Of a DNA stretch of 64,000 bases, positions 43,798 to 54,381 are shown piece after piece (position 1 is the stretch's first letter; every line of letters begins with the position of its first letter). The stretch spans positions 620,001 through 684,000 of the forward strand of contig NZ_CP058988.1 of NCBI RefSeq assembly GCF_019278565.1, read 5' to 3'. Below the pieces are notes generated by a model. The model saw only the letters and a program-made list of their open reading frames with translations. It was not told where the DNA came from and searched no databases. The position numbers and the translations under genes were made by a program. This stretch comes from Cellulophaga sp. HaHa_2_95 (GTDB taxonomy: Bacteria > Bacteroidota > Bacteroidia > Flavobacteriales > Flavobacteriaceae).

Positions 43798-44508
43798 ATG
43801 AATTTAAAAGATAAAGTAGTTTATATAACAGGAGGATCAAAAGGTATTGGTTATGGTACTGCAAAAGTATTACTAGCAGCTGGTATGAAAGTAGCTATTA
43901 GTGGTAGAACTTTAGCATCTGTGGAAGATGCGGCGAAGAGTTTGGGAACTAATTCTAATGTCTTGGCTTTAGAGTCTGACGTTACAAAACATGTAGATGA
44001 AGAGAAAGCGGTAGCCACCATTCTTGCTAAATGGGGGCAATTAGATGTGGTCTTAGCAAATGCTGGAGTTGGTAATTTTGCCCCTGTAGATAAGATGACA
44101 GAGGAGGAGTGGCACCAAATGATTAATACTAATTTAAATGGTGTTTTTCATACGCTAAAAGCTTCTGTAGAGGCATTGAAAAAATCAGAAGGGTATTATA
44201 TTACCTTGGCTAGTTTAGCAGGAACCAATTTTTTTGCCAATGGCGCAGGGTACAATGCCACTAAATTTGGAGTAGTGGGCTTTACACAAGCGGCCATGTT
44301 AGATTTAAGGCAATATGGCATTAAAGTTTCTACCATAATGCCTGGTTCTGTGGCTTCAGAATTTAACAATCATGTGCCCTCAAAAGATGATGCATGGAAA
44401 ATTCAGCCAGAAGATATCGGAGAGCTTGTTTTAGATGTCTTAAAGATGAATCCTAGAACACTACCGAGTAAAATTGAGGTACGCCCTACACGTCCTGATT
44501 TAAAGTAA
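43798..44508 (+). CDS. short-chain dehydrogenase/reductase
   Basis: A 236-residue NAD(P)-dependent oxidoreductase with a Rossmann fold. The cofactor motif TGGSKGIG (11-18), NAG (in VLANAGVGNF) and the catalytic YNATK are present, with LASLAG holding the serine. The substrate cannot be read from sequence. It is a single gene, converging on the AddB-like nuclease gene with 1 base between stops. Confidence 0.9.
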   Translation: MNLKDKVVYITGGSKGIGYGTAKVLLAAGMKVAISGRTLASVEDAAKSLGTNSNVLALESDVTKHVDEEKAVATILAKWGQLDVVLANAGVGNFAPVDKMTEEEWHQMINTNLNGVFHTLKASVEALKKSEGYYITLASLAGTNFFANGAGYNATKFGVVGFTQAAMLDLRQYGIKVSTIMPGSVASEFNNHVPSKDDAWKIQPEDIGELVLDVLKMNPRTLPSKIEVRPTRPDLK

Positions 44509-44509
44509 T

Positions 44510-47242
44510 TTAAACTTCTTTTTCAAGGAAAGGTATTTCAGGGTTAAAAATTTCTTGAACTAAAGTATCTAGCACGCTTTTAAATTCTAAAAGCGTGCTT
44601 TTATGTATTTCCTCTGTTTTTGACTCAGAGAAGTATAAAGTTCCGCTGTTTAAATTCTTAAAAGATATAATACCTGCTTTTATGGTTTCTATCGGTTTCA
44701 TGGTATCAATCATGATTGCATAACATAGCAATTGAAAAGCTTTACTTTTATCGTAATTCTCAATCACGTCATTCCAATCCGTGATTTTTACATTTCTAGC
44801 TTCTACTTTTCCGGTTTTGTAGTCGATGATTCTGGTGACCCCATCTACTTCGTCTACTCGATCTAACTTACCTTTCAATCGTATCTTATGTGGAATGCCT
44901 GGAATCTCTAATTCAACATTTAACATTTGCTCAAGAGAGACTATCTTAATTTTTTGGTGCTTAATTTCCTTTAATTCTAGTTTTATAAAGTTTTCAATAT
45001 ACCGTAGAATAACCGTGTACGCTATTAAGTTTTTACCTCTGGTAATATCTCCGTCTGCATAGGTCTTTGTAAAATTATGTTTTACAGTACCTTCTATCTT
45101 AGGTAATAATGCCTCTAAAGCTTCTTTCTTTAAAAATTCGCCCACAAAGGGTTGGTATAAATCTTCCAAAGTGTCGTGTACAATGGTTCCAAAAGTATTT
45201 GCTGCTAAACTTTCTTCAACCTCATTGAGGTCATTAATTCTTAGAATGCTTTTTTTGTAAAAATCGATAGGGTTTCTGACATAATTAGAAAGAGATGTTG
45301 GTGAAAAGCCTTTTTCAGATAAGGCTTTCAATTGCGTCATAAGAACTTTGCTTTTCTCAATGCGTTCAACAGGTACGGTGGGAGACGAAACCGCGGCAGA
45401 TCCCGTTATTTCTTTTATATTTTGCGATATTGTATCGTCTGTTAAAAGCTGTGTTAAGAGCCTGCTTTTTTCATTTCCTTCAAGAACATTTGGTTCTGTA
45501 TTGTAGATTAAATAAACATTTTTAGCGCGTTGAAGCAACCTGTAAAAGTGGTAGGTATAGACGGCATCTTTTTCTTTATACGTAGGGAGCCCGTATATTT
45601 TTTTTAAATCGAAAGGGATAAATGAATTATTGGATTTTCCCGAAGGTAAGATTCCCTCATTCACAGAGGTAATAATTACAGTTTCAAAATCTAGATTTCT
45701 ACTTTCTAACATTCCCATGATCTGAGTTCCTTGTAAAGGCTCTCCTTGAAAATCTAATGTTTCTGTACCAATCAATTCTTTATAGAGTGATTGTAAAGAT
45801 TTTATATCCGTAATAAAGGCATGCTCATTAACCATTAATTCTAATTGGTTGAACAGCGTATGGAAACGGAATAAATACTCTAAGCCTAAATTATTGCCCG
45901 ATTCTTGAAATTTTTGCTTTAATAAATTAATCAGTTGTAAACTTTTTTTAATGAAGCTCTTTGGCGTTAATGCAGTATCCTCAAATAAAATATTTGTCAA
46001 TTCTTTTACGTCAGGAGCCGCTTTTTCTATTTGTTCTGTTTGTACAAAGATCCAGTTTCTAGCTTTTATTTTATTGGCTATTACACTGGCATTATTTGTT
46101 TTCTCTGTTTGATAATATATTTGAAGGTAAGGATGGGCTAGAAGATTTAATAATTGTTGATAAAACCATCCATTTGGTTCTTTGGTGAGCCATACTTCAA
46201 AATATAAATTGAAGAGTACAGCAATAGGTGTTTTGTGAATAGGATACCCCATCGTAATATTGATACGTGGTATTTTTTCTGGAATAGCATTCAATATAGG
46301 ATTTAACAGATTTTCATCTCCTAAGACAATGGCAGTTTCTTTTAATAATAGGGGTTGCGTTTCTTGAATTTTTTCTAATAAGTTTCCTACGTATTTTGCT
46401 TGAGATACATTTTTAGGAACCCCGATTAGTTGAATATTTTTTTTTGAATTAAAATTGGCGCTTATTCCCTTAAAAGAATGAGTCTTAAAATAATTCCAGT
46501 TTTTTTTATGTTGGCGTATAAATAAACTTGCGTCATGCAAGGTATCGTCTAAAAAATAGTGGTCAATGTCCCAATAAATCGCTGCAGTAGCATGTTCCAA
46601 TATGTATTCCAGGATGTTCTCTTCTGCTTTGTTCAAGGCATTAAAGCCTATGAAAACAAATTTTTTGTCTAAGTTTTGTTCAACATATGCTGTCACGGCC
46701 GTGTTTGCAGTTCTATAGGCATAGCCTTGAGAAGCTAAGTTTTTTTCTAAAAGATGTTGATTAAAACTATGATATAGTGCTTCTAAATTATTCCAAAATT
46801 TCACATAATCAGCAATCATCTGAGTAGGCTCTTCTTGAAAATGGGTGTTTAATTCTTGTATGGCAGAAAGATGAGAGAATATAGCTTTGGTATCTATTAG
46901 ATAACGATCTATCTCATTAAAATCTTGAAGTACCGTTTGCCCCCATTTAGAGAAGCTAAGGAAACTATCTTTATCTTTCTCTGTGCTTGTTTGTAGGTAT
47001 GATTTATAGAGCGTAAAGAGCTGCTCTGTGCTCGATGCATATTCTAATCCTGAGATAAGTTCAATAAAGCTTTCTATGCTATATATTTCTGGAGCGAATA
47101 TCGTTTGGTGTATATTTTTAGAAATGGTATTTTTTAAAAAAGTACCGGCTCTTTTACTGGGTAGTACAAAAATGGTATCGGTAAGATTAGTACCGTTATC
47201 TAGTAATTCCTGAACGACTTCTTCTATGAAACTTTGCATCAT
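44510..47242 (-). CDS. PD-(D/E)XK nuclease/inactive helicase, AddB-like
   Basis: A roughly 910-residue protein of the AddB/RexB type. The N-terminal two thirds resemble a degenerate UvrD-type helicase without a Walker A motif. The C-terminal nuclease domain has the RIIDYKTGKVEA active-site block. It would partner the AddA-like helicase-nuclease encoded at 49967-53092 in double-strand break processing. I place the start at the ATG at 47242, because the longer frame begins with TTG inside the terminator hairpin of the upstream OmpA-like gene. Confidence 0.85.
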   Translation of the reverse strand: MMQSFIEEVVQELLDNGTNLTDTIFVLPSKRAGTFLKNTISKNIHQTIFAPEIYSIESFIELISGLEYASSTEQLFTLYKSYLQTSTEKDKDSFLSFSKWGQTVLQDFNEIDRYLIDTKAIFSHLSAIQELNTHFQEEPTQMIADYVKFWNNLEALYHSFNQHLLEKNLASQGYAYRTANTAVTAYVEQNLDKKFVFIGFNALNKAEENILEYILEHATAAIYWDIDHYFLDDTLHDASLFIRQHKKNWNYFKTHSFKGISANFNSKKNIQLIGVPKNVSQAKYVGNLLEKIQETQPLLLKETAIVLGDENLLNPILNAIPEKIPRINITMGYPIHKTPIAVLFNLYFEVWLTKEPNGWFYQQLLNLLAHPYLQIYYQTEKTNNASVIANKIKARNWIFVQTEQIEKAAPDVKELTNILFEDTALTPKSFIKKSLQLINLLKQKFQESGNNLGLEYLFRFHTLFNQLELMVNEHAFITDIKSLQSLYKELIGTETLDFQGEPLQGTQIMGMLESRNLDFETVIITSVNEGILPSGKSNNSFIPFDLKKIYGLPTYKEKDAVYTYHFYRLLQRAKNVYLIYNTEPNVLEGNEKSRLLTQLLTDDTISQNIKEITGSAAVSSPTVPVERIEKSKVLMTQLKALSEKGFSPTSLSNYVRNPIDFYKKSILRINDLNEVEESLAANTFGTIVHDTLEDLYQPFVGEFLKKEALEALLPKIEGTVKHNFTKTYADGDITRGKNLIAYTVILRYIENFIKLELKEIKHQKIKIVSLEQMLNVELEIPGIPHKIRLKGKLDRVDEVDGVTRIIDYKTGKVEARNVKITDWNDVIENYDKSKAFQLLCYAIMIDTMKPIETIKAGIISFKNLNSGTLYFSESKTEEIHKSTLLEFKSVLDTLVQEIFNPEIPFLEKEV

Positions 47243-47250
47243 ATAAAAAT

Positions 47251-47276
47251 AAAAAAAGCTCCGCAATTGCGGAGCT
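47251..47276 (-). terminator. intrinsic terminator after the OmpA-like gene
   Basis: AGCTCCGCAATTGCGGAGCT is a perfect 20-base palindrome (47257-47276), followed on the minus strand by seven T. It sits 34 bases after the OmpA-like stop and about 9 bases before the AddB-like ATG. Confidence 0.85.
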
Positions 47277-47309
47277 TTTAACTATAAATTTGAATTGAAC
47301 TTTTAGTTA

Positions 47310-48650
47310 TTATTTAACTAAGTTAATTTCAACTCTTCTGTTTTGAGTTCTACCAGCTCTTGTACTGTTAGAAGCGATAGGCTTCTCTTCACCGTAACCA
47401 ATTGCAGATAATCTGAATTCTTCGATTCCTTTTTCTACTAAAAATTCTTTTACAGAAAGAGCACGAGACTCAGATAAACTTTGGTTCAATTTAGCAGAAC
47501 CAACGCTATCAGTATGACCTTCTACAGTAAATTTAGCATTAGGATATTCTTTTAAGATTGTGATAATGTCAACCATAACTGAAGTAGACTCAGCTTTGAT
47601 AGAAGATTTACCTGTATCAAATAAGATAGTTCTAGCATAGTCATTCAATTTTTTCTGAACTTCTTCAGTAACTTCAGGACAACCTTTGTTAGCTACAGTA
47701 CCAGCAACATCTGGACACATATCATCTTTATCTAATACACCGTCACCGTCTTTATCTAAGAAAGGACAACCTTTGTTAGAAGCAGGACCAGCTTCAGCAG
47801 GACACTCATCATCTTTATCAGCAACACCGTCACCATCAGCATCTGGACAACCTTTTAAGGCAGCAGTACCAGCTTCGTTAGGACAAGCATCATCTTTATC
47901 AGCAACACCATCGCCATCAGCATCTGGACATCCGTTCATTTCTTTAGAACCAGCTTCATTAGGACAAGCATCTTTGCTATCTTCGATACCATCACCGTCA
48001 GCATCTGGACAACCGTTGAAAGCTTCTAAACCAGCAACTTCTGGACAAGCATCATCTTTGTCATAAACACCATCACCATCTGTATCAGTACCACCAAATT
48101 TGATGCTAAGACCAGCTAAGTGCTGCATGTGAGGAGCTAAGTAATCTTCGAAAGAATGCTTATATTGAGTTTGTAAAGTTAAACCGATGTTCTCAGTAAA
48201 CCAGATATTAACACCAATACCACCGTTAGCTGTACCAGCTCCGATTTCATCAATCCAAGTATAACCACCACCGATTTCAACGAAAGGATCAACTACTGTA
48301 TTTTTTAAAATGTTGTATTTAATAGTACCATCAAGAGCGTAGTGAGATAAATCATCAACAGATACATCACCTAACTTGTCGATTCTGTTTAAAGAACCTC
48401 TAGCTCCAACAGAAAATCCGTCACCAACGTATCTAGAAACAGATACATAAGAGATAGAAGGAAGGATATTCCAGTGATCAGTAGCGTTGAAATACTCATT
48501 TCCAAAAGAACTTACATCACTAGTTGGATAAACATCAATTGCGTTTACACCAAAACCAACTTGCCATGGATTATTCTCGTCTTGCGCTTGAATGCTGTTA
48601 AATCCTACAAAAAGTAGGGCAACAACCAATAATTTGCTAAGATGTTTCAT
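47310..48650 (-). CDS. OmpA family outer-membrane protein with thrombospondin type 3 repeats
   Basis: A 446-residue protein with a signal peptide (about 1-22). An N-terminal eight-strand barrel (about 25-190) is followed by at least five calcium-binding repeats of the type [15 protein letters not shown] (about 195-320), then a peptidoglycan-binding OmpA domain ([24 protein letters not shown]). It anchors the outer membrane to the cell wall. It has the best promoter in the window and its own terminator, as expected for an abundant structural protein. Confidence 0.93.
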   Translation of the reverse strand: MKHLSKLLVVALLFVGFNSIQAQDENNPWQVGFGVNAIDVYPTSDVSSFGNEYFNATDHWNILPSISYVSVSRYVGDGFSVGARGSLNRIDKLGDVSVDDLSHYALDGTIKYNILKNTVVDPFVEIGGGYTWIDEIGAGTANGGIGVNIWFTENIGLTLQTQYKHSFEDYLAPHMQHLAGLSIKFGGTDTDGDGVYDKDDACPEVAGLEAFNGCPDADGDGIEDSKDACPNEAGSKEMNGCPDADGDGVADKDDACPNEAGTAALKGCPDADGDGVADKDDECPAEAGPASNKGCPFLDKDGDGVLDKDDMCPDVAGTVANKGCPEVTEEVQKKLNDYARTILFDTGKSSIKAESTSVMVDIITILKEYPNAKFTVEGHTDSVGSAKLNQSLSESRALSVKEFLVEKGIEEFRLSAIGYGEEKPIASNSTRAGRTQNRRVEINLVK

Positions 48651-48684
48651 TTTATTATATTTAAGTTTAAGGGTTTATTAGCTG

Positions 48685-48714
48685 CAAATGTAAGTTGTTA
48701 AGAATTATTAACAA
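48685..48714 (-). promoter_or_regulatory. consensus Bacteroidetes promoter for the OmpA-like gene
   Basis: On the minus strand TTG (48714-48712), a 19-base spacer and TACATTTG (48692-48685) match the TTG-N17-23-TAnnTTTG consensus exactly. The -10 box is 34 bases from the ATG. Confidence 0.75.
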
Positions 48715-48763
48715 AATCAATTTGTTATTTTTTTTAACACAAATAAAGCATTAAATGATGCAT

Positions 48764-49957
48764 TTAAACGATTTTCAGCGTTTTTCCTACCTCCGTGAAG
48801 GCTGAAATAGCTTTATCTAAGTGTTCTTTTGTGTGCGCAGCAGACAATTGAACCCTAATTCTGGCCTTATCTTTAGGTACAACTGGAAAAAAGAAGCCTA
48901 TCACATAGATACCTTTCTCTAATAATAGGTCTGCCATCTGCTGTGATAATTTTGCATCATAGAGCATTACGGGCACAATTGCAGAATCTCCTTCTATAAT
49001 GTCAAAACCTGCAGCTTTCATGCCTTTTTTGAAATATAGCGTATTTTCCTCAAGCTTATCTCTTAAAGAAGTATCTCTTTTTAACATCTCAAACACTTTT
49101 ATAGAAGCACCTACGATAGCGGGTGCTAATGAGTTTGAAAACAAATAAGGTCTTGAACGTTGGCGCAACATTTCAATAATCTCTTTTTTACCGGTAGTAT
49201 AACCACCCATAGCACCACCTAATGCTTTACCAAGCGTGCCTGTAATAATATCTATTCTTCCTAAAACACCCTTTTCTTCTAATGTTCCTCTTCCTGTAGC
49301 ACCAATGAATCCTGCAGAATGGCATTCATCAATCATGACTAAAGCATCATATTTGTCTGCTAAGTCACATATCTCATCTAATGGCGCTAGGACACCATCC
49401 ATAGAGAATACGCCATCCGTAACAATAATTTTAAAACGAGCACCTGCTTCATTTGCCTTTCTTAATTGCTCTTCTAGGTCTGCCATATCATTATTAGCAT
49501 ACCTGTAACGCATTGCTTTACATAATCTAACACCATCAATAATAGAAGCATGATTTAGAGAATCAGAGATAATGGCATCTTCTGCAGACAGCAGGGGTTC
49601 AAAAACACCACCATTAGCATCAAAGGCAGCGGCATATAATATTGTGTCTTCAGTTTGATAAAAATCTGCTATGGTACTTTCTAAAGTTTTATGGATGTCT
49701 TGTGTTCCACAAATAAAACGAACAGATGACATTCCAAAACCATGACTGTCTAAGGTGTCCTTTGCAGCTTGTACTACTTCTGGATGTGATGATAGACCAA
49801 GATAATTATTAGCGCAAAAATTAATAACTTCTTCTCCGGTACTAATTTTGATAACGGCATCTTGAGGGGTCGTAATTATGCGTTCCTTTTTAAACAAACC
49901 AGATTCTTTTATATGCTCTAGTTCTTCTGTTAAGTAATTTTTAATATTTCCGTACAT
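48764..49957 (-). CDS. kbl: glycine C-acetyltransferase (2-amino-3-ketobutyrate CoA ligase)
   Basis: A 397-residue PLP enzyme of the alpha-oxoamine synthase family. The PLP lysine is K244 in [10 protein letters not shown], and the cofactor aspartate lies in [11 protein letters not shown]. The N-terminus ([20 protein letters not shown]) fits Kbl better than KAS-type relatives such as BioF. It converts 2-amino-3-ketobutyrate and CoA to glycine and acetyl-CoA in threonine breakdown. It lies 9 bases downstream of the AddA-like gene on the same strand. No tdh is nearby. Confidence 0.9.
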   Translation of the reverse strand: MYGNIKNYLTEELEHIKESGLFKKERIITTPQDAVIKISTGEEVINFCANNYLGLSSHPEVVQAAKDTLDSHGFGMSSVRFICGTQDIHKTLESTIADFYQTEDTILYAAAFDANGGVFEPLLSAEDAIISDSLNHASIIDGVRLCKAMRYRYANNDMADLEEQLRKANEAGARFKIIVTDGVFSMDGVLAPLDEICDLADKYDALVMIDECHSAGFIGATGRGTLEEKGVLGRIDIITGTLGKALGGAMGGYTTGKKEIIEMLRQRSRPYLFSNSLAPAIVGASIKVFEMLKRDTSLRDKLEENTLYFKKGMKAAGFDIIEGDSAIVPVMLYDAKLSQQMADLLLEKGIYVIGFFFPVVPKDKARIRVQLSAAHTKEHLDKAISAFTEVGKTLKIV

Positions 49958-49966
49958 GTTTTAATT

Positions 49967-52900
49967 TTAAATAAATTCAGGAATTATATCTTTATTTATA
50001 TAAATGATAATTTTTTTGTCAATTTGATATCCCATTTCTTCAATGGCATTGGCGTATGTGTCTACTTGGTCTTTGTAGCTTACGTTTCTTGCGCCCGTTT
50101 TATAATCTATAATACTTGCTTGGTTGTTTTTGAAAACCAAACGATCTGGGCGCAAAATTATACCATTTTTCGTGATTATATCGGTTTCATTTTTAACAAT
50201 GGTATCTTTTGCATAGAATTCTTTTAATTCAGTATGTTCAATTATAGATCTAATCTTTTGTTCTAATAGCGGGACCTCTTCTGAATTTAAAGATCCTTTT
50301 TTTACGAGCTTCTCAAAACATTCCGTAATATCATCAACCGTTTCAATTAAGCTCAATATTTGGTGAATGGTATTCCCTTTAGAAAGAGCAGCTTCTGTAG
50401 AAGTATCCCAAAGCATTCCAGATTTGGTGACAATATTAAAACTAGTACGCTCTTTATAGGAATATTGAAATTTGATTACTTCTTGGTCGTTTGTAAGCTG
50501 CTCGCTGCTCTTATTTTCATTAAGTTGTCCAAATTGATAATGTAATTGCTGATTTTCCCAAAGGCCTATTTGTTTTAAATAGCCCATGAATAAGCCAGAG
50601 TAATAATCGCTTTTAGGATTTTCTGTTTTCCCTTCGAATTCTTTTTTAGTGAAGACAAACAAACACTTTACGGCTCTGGTTAAAGCAACATACAATACAT
50701 TAAAGGCGTCTAACTCTAGTTTTTCCTGCTCCTCATTATAAATGCTTTCTGCCTCTTCGCTATAATTTACAATTTCTTTATTCTTATTAATCAATACATC
50801 TGTGAAGCCATTAAATTCCTCGGCCGCTACGGGCAACCATGTTTTTGGTTTTATCTCCTTATATATATGACTATTGGCGTAAGGGAATAAGACTACCTCA
50901 AATTCTAATCCTTTTGATTTGTGAACGGTCATAATTTGTACCGCATCCATTTCTAATGGAGCGCTGATACTTAGCATGTCTTTTTTCTTTTCCCAATAAT
51001 CTAAAAATAAGGTAGCACTAGCTCCTTGTTTGTACTCTACATCTAAAACTTCATCTAAGAAATAGGTAATATACGCATCAGATTCATCAACTAAATTAAA
51101 GTGCTTTACGGCCTGTTCAAAGCCGTCATAGACGCTAGATTGCTTCAGTATATTGGCATCAAATTGATAGGCTTCTAATAAATGCTTCTCTAATGTATTT
51201 AAGTTTTCAGAAATATACTCATGCTTAGGGTAGTTAGAAGCATTTCCTAAATAAGATAAAATGGCATAGGCAGCTTCGTAATCTTCACTATCAACACTAA
51301 ACTTCAGAAGGTTAACTAAAAAATTAACTTTTGGATTGTTTTTAAGTAATAAGGTTTCAGAAGATATAATCGGTATCTTATTTGCACTCAAAAAATCAGC
51401 TAGAAGTATCCCATGCTTTTTATCACGAACTAAAATACAGATATCTTTAAGAGGGTATTTCTTTTCAGAAAGGGTAGTAATGGTTTGTAGCACTTCATTG
51501 CAATACAACTCATCTTCATTTTTATCGTCTTCTTCTATAAATGAAATTTGAATAAAACCTCCTTCTTTATGGTTTGCCTTTTGTTTGTTGCCTTCTTCAA
51601 AAAGCGATTTGTAAACTGCATTGGTAATATTGGCACTGATGCTAGTAAAGAATCTGTTGTTAAAATTAATGACTTCATGATAACTCCTATAATTTGCAGG
51701 GAGGTTTTCTACATTAGGAAAATATACAAACGGATTTTTAGTTTGATGTACCAAGTTTAAAAACTGCTCTGCTTTACCGCCTCTCCAGCGGTAAATAGCC
51801 TGTTTAGCATCGCCTACCAGTAATAAAGAACCATTATTTCCTTTTTCATCTTGACTCTCTAGGGCATTACCAATTAGGGGTATTAAATTACTCCACTGCA
51901 ATTCTGAAGTATCTTGAAACTCATCAATAAAATAATGACGGTATTTTTCTCCAAGGCGTTCATAGATAAAAGGAACGGGTTGGTTTTTTATCTCTTTAGA
52001 AATAATGCTATTAAATGTGGCTAACGGAATTTCATCACGCTCTAGTTCTAGATTTTTTAATTCTTTCTGTAAAGCATTAAGAACGGTTAGTGGTACAATG
52101 TTTTTGTAGGCATTTTTCAGGAAAGCCAGATCAAAGAAATTCTTTTTTATGCTTTGAAAATGAATAGCAAAGGTGGGGTGCAAGCCATCAATGGTTGTTT
52201 TCTTGTCTTCTGATAGTGTTTTGGTGTATAAGGCAGTGTTTTCAAAATCTTGCTTCCAAGCGGCATTGAAGTTTATGGTTGGTTTTAATTCAGATACATC
52301 CATCATAAACTTTGAGAAATATGAACTTTTAAAATCTTTAATTTCTAAACCATTATCAGTCATTAATTGCAGATTTGTTTTCCCTGCAAGCTGTATGTTT
52401 TCTTCTGCTTTTTTAATTTTCGCTTTTAATAAGGTTTTTAATGTATTAAAATCTTCAATATTTTTTTGACCAATAACTTCTAGCGCATCCTCATATTTTT
52501 CTTTAAAGAGAAGCTCTCTTCCCATGTCAAAGATATCTCTTGAAATATCCCAACTTTTATCTTCGTTTGCTTTTTCTAAGGCAAATGCAATAAGCACTTT
52601 AGTAAGTTCTTGTTCTGTACCTGCTTTATTTACAAGGCGATCTACTGCTTCACTTAAAAGTAAATTAGTGTCTAGGATAACTTCAAAATTCTGAGGGAGT
52701 TTTAAATCTTTGGCGAAGGTTCTAATTAACCTATGCGTAAATTTATCAATGGTAGAAACATCAAAAAAAGCATAATTATGTAGAATTTCTTTTAATCTAG
52801 TCTTAGATCTTTTCTGCAGTGTTTCTGTATCTATGTGTAGTTCTTTTACAAGATCTTTAAACATAGAAGGGGCATCCTCAGCGTTTTTAACTTTGCCAAA

Positions 52901-53092
52901 GTCATATAAACTATCAATAATACGCTCCTTCATTTCAGCTACCGCTTTATTGGTAAAGGTAATGGCTAAAATTTCTCGGTAATTTGCAGATGTTGCACTA
53001 GAAAGAATAATTTTCAGGTATGATTTGGTAAGCGTGTATGTCTTTCCAGACCCTGCTGAGGCATTATAAATATTATACGATGTGTTTTCCAC
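49967..53092 (-). CDS. UvrD/Rep-type helicase-nuclease, AddA-like
   Basis: A 1041-residue superfamily 1 helicase with C-terminal PD-(D/E)XK nuclease. Walker A is ASAGSGKT (11-18); the Q-like opening YNIYNASAG, motif II (YFIDEFQDTSELQW), motif IV/V (MTVHKSKGLEFEVV) and VALTRAVKCLFV are visible. The nuclease block IIDYKTGARN is near the C-terminus. It likely forms an AddAB-type complex with the 44510-47242 product, although ompA and kbl lie between them. Confidence 0.9.
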   Translation of the reverse strand: MENTSYNIYNASAGSGKTYTLTKSYLKIILSSATSANYREILAITFTNKAVAEMKERIIDSLYDFGKVKNAEDAPSMFKDLVKELHIDTETLQKRSKTRLKEILHNYAFFDVSTIDKFTHRLIRTFAKDLKLPQNFEVILDTNLLLSEAVDRLVNKAGTEQELTKVLIAFALEKANEDKSWDISRDIFDMGRELLFKEKYEDALEVIGQKNIEDFNTLKTLLKAKIKKAEENIQLAGKTNLQLMTDNGLEIKDFKSSYFSKFMMDVSELKPTINFNAAWKQDFENTALYTKTLSEDKKTTIDGLHPTFAIHFQSIKKNFFDLAFLKNAYKNIVPLTVLNALQKELKNLELERDEIPLATFNSIISKEIKNQPVPFIYERLGEKYRHYFIDEFQDTSELQWSNLIPLIGNALESQDEKGNNGSLLLVGDAKQAIYRWRGGKAEQFLNLVHQTKNPFVYFPNVENLPANYRSYHEVINFNNRFFTSISANITNAVYKSLFEEGNKQKANHKEGGFIQISFIEEDDKNEDELYCNEVLQTITTLSEKKYPLKDICILVRDKKHGILLADFLSANKIPIISSETLLLKNNPKVNFLVNLLKFSVDSEDYEAAYAILSYLGNASNYPKHEYISENLNTLEKHLLEAYQFDANILKQSSVYDGFEQAVKHFNLVDESDAYITYFLDEVLDVEYKQGASATLFLDYWEKKKDMLSISAPLEMDAVQIMTVHKSKGLEFEVVLFPYANSHIYKEIKPKTWLPVAAEEFNGFTDVLINKNKEIVNYSEEAESIYNEEQEKLELDAFNVLYVALTRAVKCLFVFTKKEFEGKTENPKSDYYSGLFMGYLKQIGLWENQQLHYQFGQLNENKSSEQLTNDQEVIKFQYSYKERTSFNIVTKSGMLWDTSTEAALSKGNTIHQILSLIETVDDITECFEKLVKKGSLNSEEVPLLEQKIRSIIEHTELKEFYAKDTIVKNETDIITKNGIILRPDRLVFKNNQASIIDYKTGARNVSYKDQVDTYANAIEEMGYQIDKKIIIYINKDIIPEFI

Positions 53093-53168
53093 CTGCTTTT
53101 TACTTGCAAATTACGTAATCTTATACAGTTCTTAACAAATTATTAGTGGAATTAGTTTCTTAAAACCT

Positions 53169-53176
53169 TAACTTTG
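53169..53176 (+). promoter_or_regulatory. -10 box (TAACTTTG) for the superoxide dismutase gene
   Basis: An exact TAnnTTTG match 37 bases upstream of the ATG at 53214. No clear TTG -33 box is seen. Confidence 0.5.
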
Positions 53177-53213
53177 TTAGACAACATTTTATTAACTTAA
53201 ATACAATTATATT

Positions 53214-53822
53214 ATGGCCTTTGATTTACCAAAATTACCATATGCATATGATGCACTAGAACCAAATATTGATGCTAGAACTATGGAAATTCACCATACT
53301 AAACATCACAATGGATATACAAACAATTTAAATAACGCTATTGCAGGAACAGATTTAGAAGGAAAATCTATTGAAGCTATTCTTGATACTTTAGATATGG
53401 ATAATGCTGCCGTAAGAAATAACGGTGGTGGTTTTTACAACCATTCTCTTTTCTGGGAAGTAATGTCTCCAAACGGTGGTGGGGAGCCAACAGGTGAGTT
53501 AGCAACTGCTATTGATGCAGCTTATGGTTCATTAGAAGCTTTCAAAGATGCCTTTTCTAAGGCAGCAGCTACTAGATTTGGATCTGGTTGGGCATGGTTA
53601 TGTGTTCATAAAGGCGGTAAAGTAGAAGTTTGTTCTACGCCAAACCAAGATAACCCATTAATGCCTGGTGTAGGTTGTGGTGGTTTTCCAATCTTAGGTT
53701 TAGATGTTTGGGAGCATGCTTACTACTTAAACTATCAGAATAGAAGACCAGATTATATTAATGCGTTCTTTAACGTAATTAATTGGAATAAAGTTTCTGA
53801 GTTATATGCTGCTAATAAGTAG
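53214..53822 (+). CDS. superoxide dismutase, Fe/Mn family
   Basis: A 202-residue cytosolic enzyme converting superoxide to oxygen and hydrogen peroxide. The four metal ligands are H27, H76, D163 and H167 (LDVWEHAYY). Q144 in TPNQDNPLM is placed as in manganese-type enzymes, so the protein may use manganese or either metal. It is followed by its own terminator and then the repeat array. Confidence 0.95.
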   Translation: MAFDLPKLPYAYDALEPNIDARTMEIHHTKHHNGYTNNLNNAIAGTDLEGKSIEAILDTLDMDNAAVRNNGGGFYNHSLFWEVMSPNGGGEPTGELATAIDAAYGSLEAFKDAFSKAAATRFGSGWAWLCVHKGGKVEVCSTPNQDNPLMPGVGCGGFPILGLDVWEHAYYLNYQNRRPDYINAFFNVINWNKVSELYAANK

Positions 53823-53855
53823 TCTATAGTAAGAACAATTTTCTTAAATATAAAG

Positions 53856-53884
53856 CCCACTAGTTAATTCTGGTGGGTTTTTTC
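53856..53884 (+). terminator. intrinsic terminator after the superoxide dismutase gene
   Basis: CCCACTA and TGGTGGG pair (with one U-G pair) around an 8-base loop, followed by TTTTTT. Confidence 0.8.
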
Positions 53885-53898
53885 GTTTATAAAAACAG

Positions 53899-53970
53899 AA
53901 AAGGATGGAGAAGTCTCCATCCTTTTCATCCCAAATCTTACCATAAACTTAACCTACTTATGCTATGGCA
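53899..53970 (-). ncRNA. putative small RNA, family B unit 1
   Basis: On the minus strand the conserved core (ending TAAGATTTGGG) leads into the stem GGATGGAGA/TCTCCATCC and TTTTC. The promoter is weak: the -10 position reads TAGCATTG and the upstream GTTCA element is missing, so this unit may be inactive. It shares ATAAAC (plus strand) with unit 4, where units 2 and 3 have ATGAAC. Confidence 0.45.
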
Positions 53971-54103
53971 ATGCTAAGTTACTGGTATTGTGAGAAATAT
54001 CAAAAGATATAGAGATAATTTATAGTACTAATACTATAAATTTTGTAAAAAAGAATCGATTAAAGGCTATTTTTTTGGGTTAAAGTGCTGAGTATCAGAA
54101 ATG

Positions 54104-54175
54104 AAAAAGGCGGAATATTATTCCGCCTTTTTCCCCCAAATCTTACCATGAACTTAACCTACTTATGCTATGGTC
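54104..54175 (-). ncRNA. putative small RNA, family B unit 2
   Basis: Minus-strand unit of about 70 bases: 5' CATAGCATAAGTAGGTTAAG, then TTCATGGTAAGATTTGGGGG, then the stem GGCGGAATAATATTCCGCC and five T. A perfect TACATTTG box lies directly upstream. No shared reading frame explains the conservation across units. Confidence 0.55.
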
Positions 54176-54178
54176 CTA

Positions 54179-54225
54179 CAAATGTACTTTGAGATAGTAT
54201 ATTTAGACGAAAGTTTTAGATGAAC
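54179..54225 (-). promoter_or_regulatory. promoter of putative small RNA B2
   Basis: Minus strand: GTTC (54225-54222) is followed after 35 bases by TACATTTG (54186-54179), an exact TAnnTTTG box. GTTCATCTAAAACTTT is shared with unit 3. Confidence 0.5.
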
Positions 54226-54305
54226 GCCGTTTATCCAAGTTGAAATACTCTTTTTGGCTTTTTGAAAGTGTTTGTGGTGTATTTTTATGAAGAATAGTGT
54301 AAATA

Positions 54306-54378
54306 CAAAAAGGTGAAGTCAGACTCCACCTTTTTTCCCCAAATCTTACCATGAACTTAACCTACTTATGCTATGGTT
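54306..54378 (-). ncRNA. putative small RNA, family B unit 3
   Basis: Same core as unit 2, followed on the minus strand by the stem GGTGGAGTC/GACTTCACC and five T. Its promoter is the most complete of the array, with TTG 22 bases before TACCTTTG. Confidence 0.55.
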
Positions 54379-54381
54379 CTC

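Noticed and set aside
47243..47266. TTG start of the AddB-like gene inside the hairpin
   Set aside because: The start would lie within the OmpA terminator palindrome; an ATG pair at 47242/47239 fits better.
47686..48066. A 126-residue plus-strand reading frame
   Set aside because: It is the antisense shadow of the thrombospondin type 3 repeats of the OmpA-like gene.
54140..54200. A conserved peptide MNLTYLCYG encoded on the plus strand within the repeat core
   Set aside because: Only units 2 and 3 have the ATG; units 1 and 4 read ATAAAC, and the frames end differently, so the conservation is not explained by coding.
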